Assembly (NCBI GenBank): GCA_937138255.1
Contig: CAKZOU010000012.1
Coordinates: 1-43,527 of the forward strand
Length of the DNA stretch: 43,527 bases
From: an uncultured Paracoccaceae bacterium
GTDB taxonomy: Bacteria > Pseudomonadota > Alphaproteobacteria > Rhodobacterales > Rhodobacteraceae
Reading direction: 5' to 3'
Shown: one piece after another, positions 17,127 to 26,625 of the stretch
Numbering within the stretch: the first letter of the stretch is position 1
Layout of the letters: each line of letters begins with the position of its first letter
The notes under the pieces: model-generated
The model's database searches: none
Told to the model about the DNA's origin: nothing
Seen by the model: only the letters and a program-made list of their open reading frames with translations
Position numbers and translations under genes: made by a program

Positions 17127-17360
17127 CTATTCTTCGCCATCATAAAGGTTGATCGGCTGGGCCGGCATGATCGTCGAGATCGCGCTCTTGTAGACCAGCT
17201 GCGACTGGCCATCGCGGCGCAGGAGCACGCAGAAGCTGTCAAACCATGTGATGACGCCTTGCAGTTTCACGCCGTTAACCAAGAAAATCGTCACCGGAAC
17301 CTTCGTCTTGCGGACGTGGTTCAAAAAGGCATCCTGCAAATTCTGTTTGTCGGTCGCCAT
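17127..17360 (-). CDS. hfq: RNA chaperone Hfq
   Basis: A 77-residue Sm-like protein that pairs small RNAs with mRNAs. Sm1 ([36 protein letters not shown]) and Sm2 ([13 protein letters not shown]) are complete. It has a very short C-terminal tail compared with E. coli Hfq (102 residues). Aligned to E. coli, Q8 and K56 are kept, but Q41 is Ser (FDSF) and H57 is Ser (YKSA); both line the proximal, U-binding face. The open frame reaches 17447, but ATG 17360 has AAGGGA upstream and gives the normal start. A 107-base gap before it after trkH suggests its own promoter. In nitrogen-fixing Rhodobacter relatives hfq is known as nrfA-like, tied to nif control. Confidence 0.96.
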   Translation of the reverse strand: MATDKQNLQDAFLNHVRKTKVPVTIFLVNGVKLQGVITWFDSFCVLLRRDGQSQLVYKSAISTIMPAQPINLYDGEE

Positions 17361-17467
17361 CTTGCTTCCCTTATTCTTGCGGCCGGTTCGGGCCGTGTTG
17401 TTATTGGGGCAATTATGTCCAACCCTGAATTGAGTTTCCAGCCCCAAAATTCCAGGGCTGACGAGGC

Positions 17468-18988
17468 CTATTTGCGCCAGATATCAGGATTGAGCAGCGC
17501 AATAATCGCCATAGCTTCAAGCCGCCCGAGCGCCATCGTCAACATCAGGATGAACTTGGCAGCATCGGGAATGCCCGATATCGCAATGGGATCTTCAGCG
17601 GCAACCTCAGCCAATGGCCCGGTCGTCGAGATAGCCGCCACCGCCAGAACAGTTGCGGTTTCGAACTGCACACCGGTCAGCGATAGCAGAACGATCACGC
17701 CACAAACGCTGATGGCGAAAATCATGAAGAAGGTCCAGGCAACAAACGCCCCTTGCCGCCGAACCCGCCGCGCCTCCTGTCCGGAGCCACCAAGCGAATG
17801 GGGATGGACGAGCCTTTCCAGTTCACGCTCGCTATGGCGGATCAGAGCATAGACCCGCAACAGCTTTACCCCTCCCGCCGTCGTCGCGATCCCTCCTCCG
17901 ACAAGCGCAAGCCCGACGAGGGCCAGCCCCGGTGTTGGAAGACCAGCCCACCGTGCCGCCAGCGTCCAGTCGTGCGCCTCAAAGCCGGTTGTAGTCAGGA
18001 AGGACAACACCGTAAAAGTCGCACCCCAGAAAGATCGAAGCGCGGCGCGCAATCCCTCGAGGCTTGTCAGATCAAGGCCGACAAAGAAATGGCGCAGAAA
18101 GAACAGGCTCGGCACGAGGAGAACCAGCCCGACACCAAGCCTGAACTCGGGGTCTTTCCAAAATGCGGTCCGCTCTTCACCCAGGAGACCGCGGGAAAAC
18201 GTGAGCCGGGACAGGGCAAAGAAGAAGAACGGGAACATGATCAGCTCGCCCAGAATTCCGCTATCGGCGGGATAGAGCCCCCCGATCGGAGAAATGCCCG
18301 AGGTCGACATCACCGACATCGCATGGACCACCGCAACAAACGGCGTTTCGCCGGCCAGTATGAGGCCGAGCCACATAAGACCGGTCGCCGCGGCGTAGAG
18401 CGGCGCAAGGCGGGCGGCATAATGTATGAGCCGCTCGGATGGGTCTAGGATCGCCCCGGATTGGCTCGCGCCCTGTATTCGAGCCAAGGAACGGGCCTGT
18501 GCACGAACCTCAAAGCCGCCAAGGTTAAGCGGCGCGAGCAAGGCAACCGCGACAACCCAGATAAACAGACCGCCCAGCCATCCAACCAGACCGCGCCACA
18601 AATGCAGCGAATGCGGGAGAACATAGGGCCGGTCAAACAGCGTGGCCCCCGTGGTGGTGAAGGAGGACACCATCTCGAACCAGGCGCTTAGAAAACCATA
18701 GCTTCGCGTCAATTCAAAGAATGGAACGGCAAGCATTGCCGGCAAAACAAGATAGGCGGCAATGAGGGTCGACAGGTGGCTCCGCGTCTGACTTTTGGGC
18801 TTTGATCCGCTCGCGGCAATAGCGATCAGGGTGGTCAAGATCAGGAACAAGACCATCCAATAGAAGAACACACGGCTGACCGCGTGATTGCCAATCGCCA
18901 GAGCATGGATCGACGGAACGATCATGGCCACTGAACCAATGGCCATCAAAAGCACAAAGAGCGGAAGGCTGGCGAGCCGTGCGTACAT
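17468..18988 (-). CDS. trkH: TrkH family potassium uptake membrane subunit
   Basis: A 506-residue potassium channel-like subunit with about ten membrane segments and four selectivity-filter repeats: SSFTTTGAT (near 110), VMSTSGISP (near 230), SFLTTTGFE and AAISTTGPL. The end [21 protein letters not shown] matches the family closing GRLE motif. It works with TrkA, whose stop overlaps its start by one base (TGATG). The protein imports potassium across the inner membrane. The gene shows somewhat lower GC and freer codon use than the guaA or liv genes by eye. A 107-base gap to hfq has a weak CAGCCC/GGGCTG stem without T-run. Confidence 0.95.
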   Translation of the reverse strand: MYARLASLPLFVLLMAIGSVAMIVPSIHALAIGNHAVSRVFFYWMVLFLILTTLIAIAASGSKPKSQTRSHLSTLIAAYLVLPAMLAVPFFELTRSYGFLSAWFEMVSSFTTTGATLFDRPYVLPHSLHLWRGLVGWLGGLFIWVVAVALLAPLNLGGFEVRAQARSLARIQGASQSGAILDPSERLIHYAARLAPLYAAATGLMWLGLILAGETPFVAVVHAMSVMSTSGISPIGGLYPADSGILGELIMFPFFFFALSRLTFSRGLLGEERTAFWKDPEFRLGVGLVLLVPSLFFLRHFFVGLDLTSLEGLRAALRSFWGATFTVLSFLTTTGFEAHDWTLAARWAGLPTPGLALVGLALVGGGIATTAGGVKLLRVYALIRHSERELERLVHPHSLGGSGQEARRVRRQGAFVAWTFFMIFAISVCGVIVLLSLTGVQFETATVLAVAAISTTGPLAEVAAEDPIAISGIPDAAKFILMLTMALGRLEAMAIIALLNPDIWRK

Positions 18989-20364
18989 CAGAAATAGTCG
19001 ATCGAGACCTGCAAAAGGCGCTCGACCTCCGGTACATCACTGGCCATTGCAAAAATAGCGATGAGGTCGCCCTCGTCGATCCTGAGGCTGCCGTTTGGCT
19101 TGACCAGCTTGCCCTCCTTGACGACCGCCCCGAGCAAGACGCCTTCGGGGAAAGCGATATCGCGAATGCGCTGTCCTGCAATCGGAGAGGTGCCAAGAAC
19201 CTGAGCTTCGATCAGTTCGGCCTCGGCATCGCCAATCGAATAAACCCCTTTCACGCGGCCATGGCGGATATGGCGCAGGATCGAGCTGACGGTGGTTGCG
19301 CGTGGATTGATATAGGCGTCGATCCCGAGCGGAGCCATCAGGGGTGCAAGCGTCGGGTCGTTGACGAGACAGATCGTCATCGAACAACCCATAGCCTTGG
19401 CCCGGACTGCGGCAAGCATATTGGTCTTGTCGTCGTCTGTGACGGCAAGGACAGCATCTGCCGTCTCGACATTGGCCTCGCTCAGCAGACCGGAATCGAG
19501 GCCATCACCATTCAGAACGATCGTTCTATTGAGCGAATCCGCGGCGATCTCGGCTCGCGCCCGGTCGCGTTCAATGACCTTGACCCTGACCCGCTCGGTG
19601 CGCCGCTCCAGCTCTTGCGCGACGGCGAGGCCGACATTGCCCCCCCCGACAATAACAACGCGCTCTTGCTTCTTGGTGGATTTGCCGAAGATTTCGAGCG
19701 TTCGGTTGACGTCCTGAGTGGCCGCAAAAACGTAGCAGGCATCGCCTTCAAAGATCTGGTCACCCGGCGCAGGGGCAAACAGCGTGCCATCACGGCGAAT
19801 GCCGACCACGATGGCTTGAAGGGTTGAAAAGAGATCGGTCAGCTGCCGCAATGGCGTATTGATAACCGGACACTCCGCGCCAATTGCAATGCCGAGGAGC
19901 TGGGCCTTGCCGTCGAGAAAGCTTTCTGTGTCAAAGGTTGCCGGCGCGGCAAGCCGCTGAAGCGCCGCCTCTGCAACCTCTTTTTCAGGGCTGATCAGCA
20001 CGTCGATCGGCATATGCTCGCGGCGATAGAGATCGGAATAGGCGGTCTCGAGATAGGATTGCGACCGGATGCGTGCGACCTTGCGCTGAACCGAAAAGAC
20101 CGAATGGGCAACCTGACAGGTCACCATATTGACCTCGTCGGAATGGGTCGCGGCGATAACCATATCGGCATCGCGGGCGCCTGCACGTTCAAGGACGTCA
20201 GGATAGGAGGCATGGCCCACCACCCCGCCGACATCCAGAGTTTCGGTCGCACGGCGGACCAGCTCGGAATTCACGTCGACAATGGTGACATCATTTTGCT
20301 CGCCCGACAGATGCCGCGCGATCTGCCAGCCGACCTGACCTGCGCCACAGATGATGACCTTCAT
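18988..20364 (-). CDS. trkA: Trk potassium uptake regulatory subunit TrkA
   Basis: A 458-residue cytoplasmic protein with two tandem RCK units. Each has a nucleotide-binding Rossmann motif: IICGAGQVGWQIARHL at the N-terminus with acidic strand end IVDVNSE, and VIVGGGNVGLAVAQEL near residue 235; TrkA-C domains follow each (near 140-220 and 375-458). It gates TrkH according to bound NAD(H) or ATP/ADP. GAAGGAGC lies before the ATG. It follows ntrX by 62 bases on the same strand; this ntrX-trkA-trkH-hfq order is common in Alphaproteobacteria. Confidence 0.96.
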   Translation of the reverse strand: MKVIICGAGQVGWQIARHLSGEQNDVTIVDVNSELVRRATETLDVGGVVGHASYPDVLERAGARDADMVIAATHSDEVNMVTCQVAHSVFSVQRKVARIRSQSYLETAYSDLYRREHMPIDVLISPEKEVAEAALQRLAAPATFDTESFLDGKAQLLGIAIGAECPVINTPLRQLTDLFSTLQAIVVGIRRDGTLFAPAPGDQIFEGDACYVFAATQDVNRTLEIFGKSTKKQERVVIVGGGNVGLAVAQELERRTERVRVKVIERDRARAEIAADSLNRTIVLNGDGLDSGLLSEANVETADAVLAVTDDDKTNMLAAVRAKAMGCSMTICLVNDPTLAPLMAPLGIDAYINPRATTVSSILRHIRHGRVKGVYSIGDAEAELIEAQVLGTSPIAGQRIRDIAFPEGVLLGAVVKEGKLVKPNGSLRIDEGDLIAIFAMASDVPEVERLLQVSIDYF

Positions 20365-20426
20365 GCCCGCTCCTTCAGGATTGAGGTGGCTTGGTGGTGC
20401 CAGAGAGCCATTGTCGGGTCAACTGC

Positions 20427-21824
20427 TCAGTCTTCTTCCACAAATGCCACGCGCCCTCCGGCTTTATTGGCCGTCGTCACCCCGAGCGATTTAAGTTTGC
20501 GGTGAAGGGCCGAGCGCTCCATTCCGACGAACGCTGCCGTCCGGCTGATATTGCCGCCGAACCGGTTGATCTGGGTCAGAAGATATTCGCGTTCGAACAG
20601 CTCGCGCGCCTCGCGCAATGGAAGGGTGGCCAAAGCGCTTCCCAAGACGACACGGCCCTCTTCACCCTGCGGTTCATCGCTTGCCGGCAGCTCGCGGGCG
20701 GAAATCGCCTCGGAGGTTTCTCCAAGGATCAGAACACGTTCGACCACATTCTTCAGCTGCCTGACATTGCCCGGCCAGTTCATCGTTTGAAGCAGGGCAC
20801 GGGCATCTTCGGCGAGCTTGCGTAGCGGAAGCCCCTGCGAGCGGTTGAGCTGGGCGATAAAATGTTCGGCCAACATCGGGATATCCTCCCGCCGTTCCTC
20901 AAGAGGAGGGACATGGATCGGCACGACATTGAGACGGTGATACAATTCCTGCCGGAACTCGCCCGTCTGGATCAGATCGGCCAATTCGCGGGTGGTCGAG
21001 GAAATGACCCGCAGGTCGACCTGCACCTTGCCGGCGCCGCCGACGCGGGTGAACTGTTGATCCACAAGAACCCGCAGGATCTTGGATTGGGTGCCAAGCG
21101 GCATATCGGCAATCTCATCAAAATAGATGATCCCGCCATTAGCCTGTTCGAGAAGCCCCTTCTCGATACCACGCTCCGGGCTTTCGCGTCCGAAGAGAAC
21201 CTCTTCCATGCGCTCGGGCTCAATGGCGGCGGAGGCTACAGTGACAAAGGGGGCGTCTGACCGGTTGGACTGGGCATGGATATAGCGGGCTGCGATTTCT
21301 TTGCCCGAGCCCGGTGCACCGGTCAACATCACCCGCCCATTCGACCGCGTGACCTTGTCGAGTTGGCTCTTGAGCGACCGGAACGCGGCACTGTCTCCCA
21401 GCATTTCGGCGCTGGGCGCATCACCACGCTTCAGTTCCTGATTTTCGCGGCGCAGGCGCGACGCTTCCATCGCCCGCCGGATCACCACCATCAGCTGATC
21501 AATGTTGAAGGGCTTTTCGATAAAGTCGTAGGCGCCCTGCTTGATCGCCGCGACCGCGATTTCGATGTTGCCGTGGCCCGAGATGATCACGATCGGGATC
21601 TCGGGATGATCCCGCTTGACCGATTTCAGGATATCGATTCCGTCCATATGGCTATCTTTGAGCCAGATATCGAGGATCATCAGGGCGGGCTTGTCTTTCG
21701 AAATCTCGGCCATGCACTGATCGGCATTGGCGGCAAGACGGGTCTTAAACCCTTCATCTTTAAGAATATCCGAGATGAGTTCGCGAATATCGCGTTCATC
21801 GTCGGTAATCAGAATATCGCCCAT
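20427..21824 (-). CDS. ntrX: Two-component response regulator NtrX, GAFTGA lost
   Basis: A 465-residue response regulator paired with NtrY. The receiver domain has the acidic pocket DDE (8-10) and phosphoacceptor D52 in MILDIWLKD. The AAA+ domain has Walker A GAPGSGKE and Walker B IIYFDE. Where sigma-54 activators carry GAFTGA after LFG, this protein has RESPERGIEKG and about five fewer residues, so it should not contact sigma-54 in the usual way. A Fis-type helix-turn-helix ends it (ISRTAAFVGMERSALHRKL). The ATG at 21824 has GAGGA just upstream and gives MGDILITDDERD; it starts eight bases after the ntrY stop. In Rhodobacter and Brucella relatives NtrYX is linked to nitrogen metabolism and redox/low-oxygen control. 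Confidence 0.94.
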   Translation of the reverse strand: MGDILITDDERDIRELISDILKDEGFKTRLAANADQCMAEISKDKPALMILDIWLKDSHMDGIDILKSVKRDHPEIPIVIISGHGNIEIAVAAIKQGAYDFIEKPFNIDQLMVVIRRAMEASRLRRENQELKRGDAPSAEMLGDSAAFRSLKSQLDKVTRSNGRVMLTGAPGSGKEIAARYIHAQSNRSDAPFVTVASAAIEPERMEEVLFGRESPERGIEKGLLEQANGGIIYFDEIADMPLGTQSKILRVLVDQQFTRVGGAGKVQVDLRVISSTTRELADLIQTGEFRQELYHRLNVVPIHVPPLEERREDIPMLAEHFIAQLNRSQGLPLRKLAEDARALLQTMNWPGNVRQLKNVVERVLILGETSEAISARELPASDEPQGEEGRVVLGSALATLPLREARELFEREYLLTQINRFGGNISRTAAFVGMERSALHRKLKSLGVTTANKAGGRVAFVEED

Positions 21825-21831
21825 AACATCC

Positions 21832-24081
21832 TCATTCAGGTACATTTTGTGCCGCGGCGCCATGCGCCAGCAGCGGCAAGTCGATCACGGCCATCGCCCC
21901 AAAGCGGGACGCGCCATCAAACGGTTCGGCATCGACAAGCGACAGGCTTCCTCCGTGTTCCTCGACAATCTTTTTGACGATCGGCAAACCAAGCCCGGTG
22001 CCTTTAGCTCGGGTTGTGACATAGGGTTCAAACAAGCGCGCGCGATCTTCCGGCAGACCAATGCCGTTGTCTGCGACCGTGATCCTTGCGTGATTGCCGA
22101 GCAACGCCAACCGTATCCGTATTTCTGGTGAAACCTCTAGACCTTCATTTTTTTCCCTATAGGTTTCAATCGCTTCTCCAGCGTTCTTAATAATATTCGT
22201 AAGGGCCTGCCCGATCATCGTTGCGTCGACCTCGACCAAAACCGATGCCTCCGGAATATCAGTCACAAAACGAACACCCGGTTGACCCGCCTTCTGGAGC
22301 GTGACGGCATCCCTCAGCAATACCGCAAGATCATTTGTGATCCGGTCAGGTTCCGGCATCCTGGCGAACCGTGAAAACTCATCAACAATACGCCGCAAGT
22401 CGTTGGTTTGCCGAACAATAACCTCGGTCATTTGGCGCAGATCATCACCCTCGTCACCGAGTTTCGCGGCGAATTTTCGTTTGATGCGTTCCGCCGATAG
22501 CTGAATTGGCGTAAGCGGATTCTTGATTTCGTGCGCGATCCGACGGGCGACATCTCCCCAAGCAGCCAGTCGTTGAGCGCTGACCAAGTCGGTTACATCG
22601 TCGAAAGCGACCACATAGCCCTCTGGAGTTTCGTCCTCACCGCGCCGGGTAGACATTCGTACCAACAGAGCTTCTTGCGTGCCGGAACGGACGATATTGA
22701 CCTGTTCCTGCACCACTTCACGACCATCGTTTCTAAGCGCGTCCAACAGAGGGCCGAATTCTGGAACGGCAACCGACAAATGGCGAGACTCCAGTTCATT
22801 GGTCACATCAAGAAGCCGTCGCGCCGACCTGTTTACAAAAGCCACCTGCCCTTCGGCGTTAAGGCCGACGACACCCGAAGTGATTGAACCGAGAACGGAG
22901 TCGAACAGTCTCCTGCGGCGTTCGACTTGTTGCGTGTTTTCGATAAGCTCGTCCCGCTGAACCTTCAGCCTCTCGGTCATCTGATTGAAATACGTTCCAA
23001 GCTGCGCGATTTCATCATCGCCTTGCTCTTCCGGAACTCTGACGTTCAAGTCGCCGGCTCCAACCTTTTGTGAAGCCAGAACAAGTTGACCAACGGGCCG
23101 CGAGAGCCGTTCCGCAAACCAAAGGCCCAGCAACACGGCCGCCAAAATCAAGATCACCGCAAACCCAAGATACAAAATTCCAAATTCGAAGAGCAGTCGA
23201 CCTCGGTCGCTTTCAAGCTGCTTGTAAAGGCTAACAGTCTCTTGGGTTTGATCGAGAAGATTAAGAATATTGCCGTCTACGGACCGGGTTACATAGAGAA
23301 ATCGGTCGGTAAAGCTCGTCAGCGGTATGAGGGCCCTAAACTCATTATTGTTCCAGTCCTCGATAACAAGAATGCCATTCTCTAGGGCGGACGTTATTTC
23401 GTCCGGGCCAATCTTCTCATATCCGAATTCATAGGACCGCGCCCCTCGGGCCCTGATCTCACCAGAGCTGTCTAGAACGAAGGCTTCAATAAGTCCCCGT
23501 TCAATCTCGGTTTGAAGTCGCCCGAGTGTTTGACGAATCTCGCCGTCCGACATGAAAAAGTTGGCTTCACGCTCCGAGTTCAGTTTTGCGGCCAATGAGA
23601 AACCGTCCCGCTCAAGCTCCTGCCGATGTTCTTCCTCATAGGCTTGCGCGGCCGAAAGCGAATTTGCCAAGACATTGCCGACACGGCTCGAAAACCAGCC
23701 CTCGAGGCCAACGTTGATCGACAAGACCGCAAAGACCGCGACCATGATCGTTGGCAAAAGCGCGAGAAGGCCGAAAACGCCCGTCAGGCGCAAGTGAAGT
23801 CGCGAGCCGGCCGATTGCGCCCGCCGCGCTCCGATCATCTGCGCGATCCGCAGGATAACAATCGCAACGAGAACAAGGATGTAGCTGATGTCAGCTAACA
23901 CCACGAGCCGCAAAAGCGGCGAATTGCTGCCCTGATCGAGCGGGCCAAGAGCCGTATAGGTTGCGCCGGCCAAGAGCGGCCCTAGGGCGACCAAAAGGAT
24001 TGTCACACCAGTCTGAACAGTTCGACTGCGCCGCAGACGGCTGATCAACGTCAAGAGATGTCCCGACTGGGAAATCTGCAC
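21832..24081 (-). CDS. ntrY: Sensor histidine kinase NtrY
   Basis: A 749-residue membrane sensor kinase. Three membrane segments lie near residues 25-125 and a fourth near 300-325, enclosing a large extracytoplasmic region; then HAMP (ERLSRPVGQLVLASQKVG), PAS (about 385-490), the H-box [21 protein letters not shown] and an ATPase domain with NIIKNAGEAI, VADNGIGLPEDRARLF and GTGLGLPIVKKI. The start is GTG at 24081; AGGA about nine bases before supports it and no ATG in frame lies nearby. Parts of the gene (roughly 22100-23600) have visibly lower GC and more A/T-ending codons than its neighbours. Partner NtrX follows directly. Confidence 0.94.
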   Translation of the reverse strand: MQISQSGHLLTLISRLRRSRTVQTGVTILLVALGPLLAGATYTALGPLDQGSNSPLLRLVVLADISYILVLVAIVILRIAQMIGARRAQSAGSRLHLRLTGVFGLLALLPTIMVAVFAVLSINVGLEGWFSSRVGNVLANSLSAAQAYEEEHRQELERDGFSLAAKLNSEREANFFMSDGEIRQTLGRLQTEIERGLIEAFVLDSSGEIRARGARSYEFGYEKIGPDEITSALENGILVIEDWNNNEFRALIPLTSFTDRFLYVTRSVDGNILNLLDQTQETVSLYKQLESDRGRLLFEFGILYLGFAVILILAAVLLGLWFAERLSRPVGQLVLASQKVGAGDLNVRVPEEQGDDEIAQLGTYFNQMTERLKVQRDELIENTQQVERRRRLFDSVLGSITSGVVGLNAEGQVAFVNRSARRLLDVTNELESRHLSVAVPEFGPLLDALRNDGREVVQEQVNIVRSGTQEALLVRMSTRRGEDETPEGYVVAFDDVTDLVSAQRLAAWGDVARRIAHEIKNPLTPIQLSAERIKRKFAAKLGDEGDDLRQMTEVIVRQTNDLRRIVDEFSRFARMPEPDRITNDLAVLLRDAVTLQKAGQPGVRFVTDIPEASVLVEVDATMIGQALTNIIKNAGEAIETYREKNEGLEVSPEIRIRLALLGNHARITVADNGIGLPEDRARLFEPYVTTRAKGTGLGLPIVKKIVEEHGGSLSLVDAEPFDGASRFGAMAVIDLPLLAHGAAAQNVPE

Positions 24082-24172
24082 CCCGGCATCCTGTTTTTCG
24101 CGGATTGTCCGCCGCCCTGCCGCTTTACCTCAGACGCAACTGCGACTCCGAGGACACGGTTCTGTTGCGGTT

Positions 24173-25543
24173 TTACATCAACTTCCGGCGGCGTGTCACG
24201 CGGATATCCAGTTCGGTGATCTTCTTGCGCAGGGTATTGCGGTTGATCCCAAGAAGATCGGCGCATTTCGCCTGATTTCCGCCCACGGCATCGAGCGCGA
24301 TCTCGATGAGCGGCGCTTCAACTTCGCGCAGAATACGCTGATAGACGCCCGGCGGCGGCAGCATCCCACCGTGCAGGTCGAAATACCTGTTTAGATGCTT
24401 GGCGACCGAGGCCGAAAGCTTGTCGCCGTCTGTGACCCCGCGCAATGGCTCCACCGCCGGCTGGCTAAGCAGAACGGCCTCCATCTCGCTGCGGGAAATC
24501 TCCTCCTCGCTCGAGGTGGCGACGAGGCGACGCATGATGTTTTCCAGCTGCCGCACATTGCCCGGCCAGGAATAGGCGCGCGCCAGTTCCAGCGCCCCTG
24601 CCCCCAGCCGCCGCAGCGGCAAACCATCCCTCTCGGCACGGGCCAGAAAATGCTCGGCCAGAAGGGCGATATCTTCCACCCGCTCGCGCAGGGGCGGCAC
24701 GGCGAGGGTCACGCCGCTCACGCGGAAGAACAGATCTTGCCGGAAACTTCCCGCTTCCATCTTGGCCATCAGATCGGCCTGACTGGTCGCCATGACACGT
24801 GGGCCGCTATCGCCCATCGCGTCGATCATCCGCACGATCCGCCCCTGCGCCTCGTCCGACAGGTCGCCGATCTCGTCAAAGAGAAGCGTTCCGCCCTTGG
24901 CCCTGGCAATCACGGTCGAGGGGCCGTCGACACCCTGAAGGTCGCTGGGCCGCACAACGACAAACGGCAGGTTGCGGCGGTCGGACAGATCGTGGATCGC
25001 CCGCGCGATGAGGGATTTGCCAGTCCCGCTCTCGCCGGTGACAAGGGCGGGAAGCGTGGTGTTCATCACCCGCGCGACAAGGCGGTAAAGCGTCTGCATC
25101 GCCGCCGTGCGCCCGACGAGGGGCAGATCGGTCGCCTGCTCCGTGCCGCTGGTCGCAGGCTTCTGGGCGGGCGCACGCCGGCGGGTTTCCAGCGCGCGCG
25201 CCGAGCGCTTCATCAGGTCGGGCAGGTCGAAGGGCTTGGGCAGATAGTCATAGGCCTCGGCCTCGGCCGCCTGAATGGCCGTCATGATCGTGTTCTGGGC
25301 CGAGATGACAATCACCGGCAGGCCGGGCCGCAGGGCGGCGATCTTGGGCAACTGCTCAAGCCCGTTACCATCGGGCATGACCACGTCGGAAATGACGAGA
25401 TCGCCCTTCCCCTCCTCGACCCAACGCATCAGCGTCACCAACGACGAGGTCGCGTGAACGCGGCACCCCGCGCGGGTGAGCGCCTGCGTCAGAACCGTGC
25501 GGATCGTGCGGTCGTCGTCGGCGACGAGAACTGTTCCGTCCAT
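24173..25543 (-). CDS. ntrC: Nitrogen response regulator NtrC, GAFTGA loop deleted
   Basis: A 456-residue nitrogen regulator. The receiver has phosphoacceptor D53 in [11 protein letters not shown] and K103. The AAA+ domain has Walker A GESGTGKS (170-177) and Walker B TLLFDE (219-224); only about 40 residues lie between them, because the segment that normally holds ESELFG...GAFTGA is missing and is replaced by [21 protein letters not shown]. The C-terminus is a Fis-type helix-turn-helix ([19 protein letters not shown]). This is the state known for Rhodobacter capsulatus NtrC, which activates the sigma-70 type polymerase instead of sigma-54. ATG overlaps the ntrB TGA by one base. Phosphorylated by NtrB when nitrogen is short. 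Confidence 0.96.
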   Translation of the reverse strand: MDGTVLVADDDRTIRTVLTQALTRAGCRVHATSSLVTLMRWVEEGKGDLVISDVVMPDGNGLEQLPKIAALRPGLPVIVISAQNTIMTAIQAAEAEAYDYLPKPFDLPDLMKRSARALETRRRAPAQKPATSGTEQATDLPLVGRTAAMQTLYRLVARVMNTTLPALVTGESGTGKSLIARAIHDLSDRRNLPFVVVRPSDLQGVDGPSTVIARAKGGTLLFDEIGDLSDEAQGRIVRMIDAMGDSGPRVMATSQADLMAKMEAGSFRQDLFFRVSGVTLAVPPLRERVEDIALLAEHFLARAERDGLPLRRLGAGALELARAYSWPGNVRQLENIMRRLVATSSEEEISRSEMEAVLLSQPAVEPLRGVTDGDKLSASVAKHLNRYFDLHGGMLPPPGVYQRILREVEAPLIEIALDAVGGNQAKCADLLGINRNTLRKKITELDIRVTRRRKLM

Positions 25544-26625
25544 CAGCTGTTTTCCTTCGTCATATCCGTGTCACGCGGGGCCACGGGCAAGGAGACCCGG
25601 AACACCGTCTTGCCGGGAATCGAGTCGACCGAGATCCAGCCGCCCACATCGCCGATGAGTTTCGACACCAGCGCAAGGCCAAGGCCGGTGCCGTTCTCGC
25701 GGCCCGAAACGAAGGGCTCGAACACATCCGCCGCGATGTCGGGCGGCAGGCCGGGGCCATCGTCGATTACCTCGACCTGCAACGGCAGCCGCGCCTGAAG
25801 GCCGTCCGGGCGGCGGACGCGCAGCGAGGCGTCATAATATGTCTTGAGGCGGATCGAGCCGCCCGGTTTGCCCGCCTCGGAGGCATTCTTCAGGAGGTTG
25901 AGAAACACCTGCAAAAGCTGGTCGGCATCGGCCAGCGTCGGCGGCAGCGAGGGGTCGTAATCCTCGATCAGCATCATATGCGCGCCAAAGCCCACGGCGG
26001 CCGACTGGCGCGCGCGGTCGAGCACATCGTGGATGTTCACCGGTTTCAGAACCGGCGGGCGCAGGTTGCCGAATTGCTCGACCTGTTCGAGTAGCTTCAC
26101 GATCCGGCGGCATTCATCGACGATGAGGTCGGTCAGTTCCAGATCGCCCTGCTCGAGGTTCATCGACAGAAGCTGCGCCGCACCAGTGATGCCGGCCAGA
26201 GGGTTCTTGATCTCGTGCGCCAACATCTCGGCCATGCCGATCGCCGATTTCGCGGCCTTGCCGGTATGGGCGTTGTGGCTCATCCGTCCGGCAATCTCGC
26301 GCGGCGAGATCATCATGAGCATCTTGCCCTCGGCTCCCAGAAGCGGCGCGACCTGGATGTTGCACTGGACCGGCGGGCGCTCGCCCGAGCCCACATCCAC
26401 ATCGTTGACATAGAGCGACGAGCGGCCCGCGCGGGCGCGGGCAAATGGCTCTTCCAAGGGCGCGTCGATCATCACCTTGTCCCAGACCGGCTCGCCGACG
26501 AGGGCTCGGGCCGAGAGGTTGAGGAAGCTCTCGGCGGCGGGATTGACCATCTCGACGCGGTCGTGCTCGTCCAGAAGCAGCGCGGGAACCGGCAGGGAGG
26601 ACCACAGGGCGGGATCGGCGGTCAT
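25543..26625 (-). CDS. ntrB: Nitrogen sensor histidine kinase/phosphatase NtrB
   Basis: A 360-residue soluble kinase. The N-terminal PAS domain covers about residues 1-115 ([20 protein letters not shown]); the H-box is [13 protein letters not shown]; the N-box is NLLKNASEA; the G-boxes are DDGPGLPPD and GTGLGLALV. It phosphorylates or dephosphorylates NtrC according to its contact with PII proteins. No membrane segments. The start ATG 26625 overlaps the dusB stop by four bases (ATGA), giving MTADPALW; the longer frame to 26643 is rejected. Matches nifR2 in the Rhodobacter capsulatus nifR3-nifR2-nifR1 operon. Confidence 0.96.
   Translation of the reverse strand: MTADPALWSSLPVPALLLDEHDRVEMVNPAAESFLNLSARALVGEPVWDKVMIDAPLEEPFARARAGRSSLYVNDVDVGSGERPPVQCNIQVAPLLGAEGKMLMMISPREIAGRMSHNAHTGKAAKSAIGMAEMLAHEIKNPLAGITGAAQLLSMNLEQGDLELTDLIVDECRRIVKLLEQVEQFGNLRPPVLKPVNIHDVLDRARQSAAVGFGAHMMLIEDYDPSLPPTLADADQLLQVFLNLLKNASEAGKPGGSIRLKTYYDASLRVRRPDGLQARLPLQVEVIDDGPGLPPDIAADVFEPFVSGRENGTGLGLALVSKLIGDVGGWISVDSIPGKTVFRVSLPVAPRDTDMTKENS

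Noticed and set aside
15364-17145. A 593-codon open frame opposite hflX
   Set aside because: It spans the end of the acylase gene, a repeat copy and the antisense of hflX; no coherent protein.
17361-17467. Terminator after trkH
   Set aside because: The CAGCCC/GGGCTG stem has no T-run on the minus strand, so a terminator is not supported.
21845-24081. Frameshift or fusion between ntrY and ntrX
   Set aside because: NtrY ends normally at 21832 and NtrX has its own binding site and start at 21824.
24395-25798. A 467-codon open frame opposite ntrC
   Set aside because: Shadow of ntrC, which has complete receiver, AAA+ and Fis domains.
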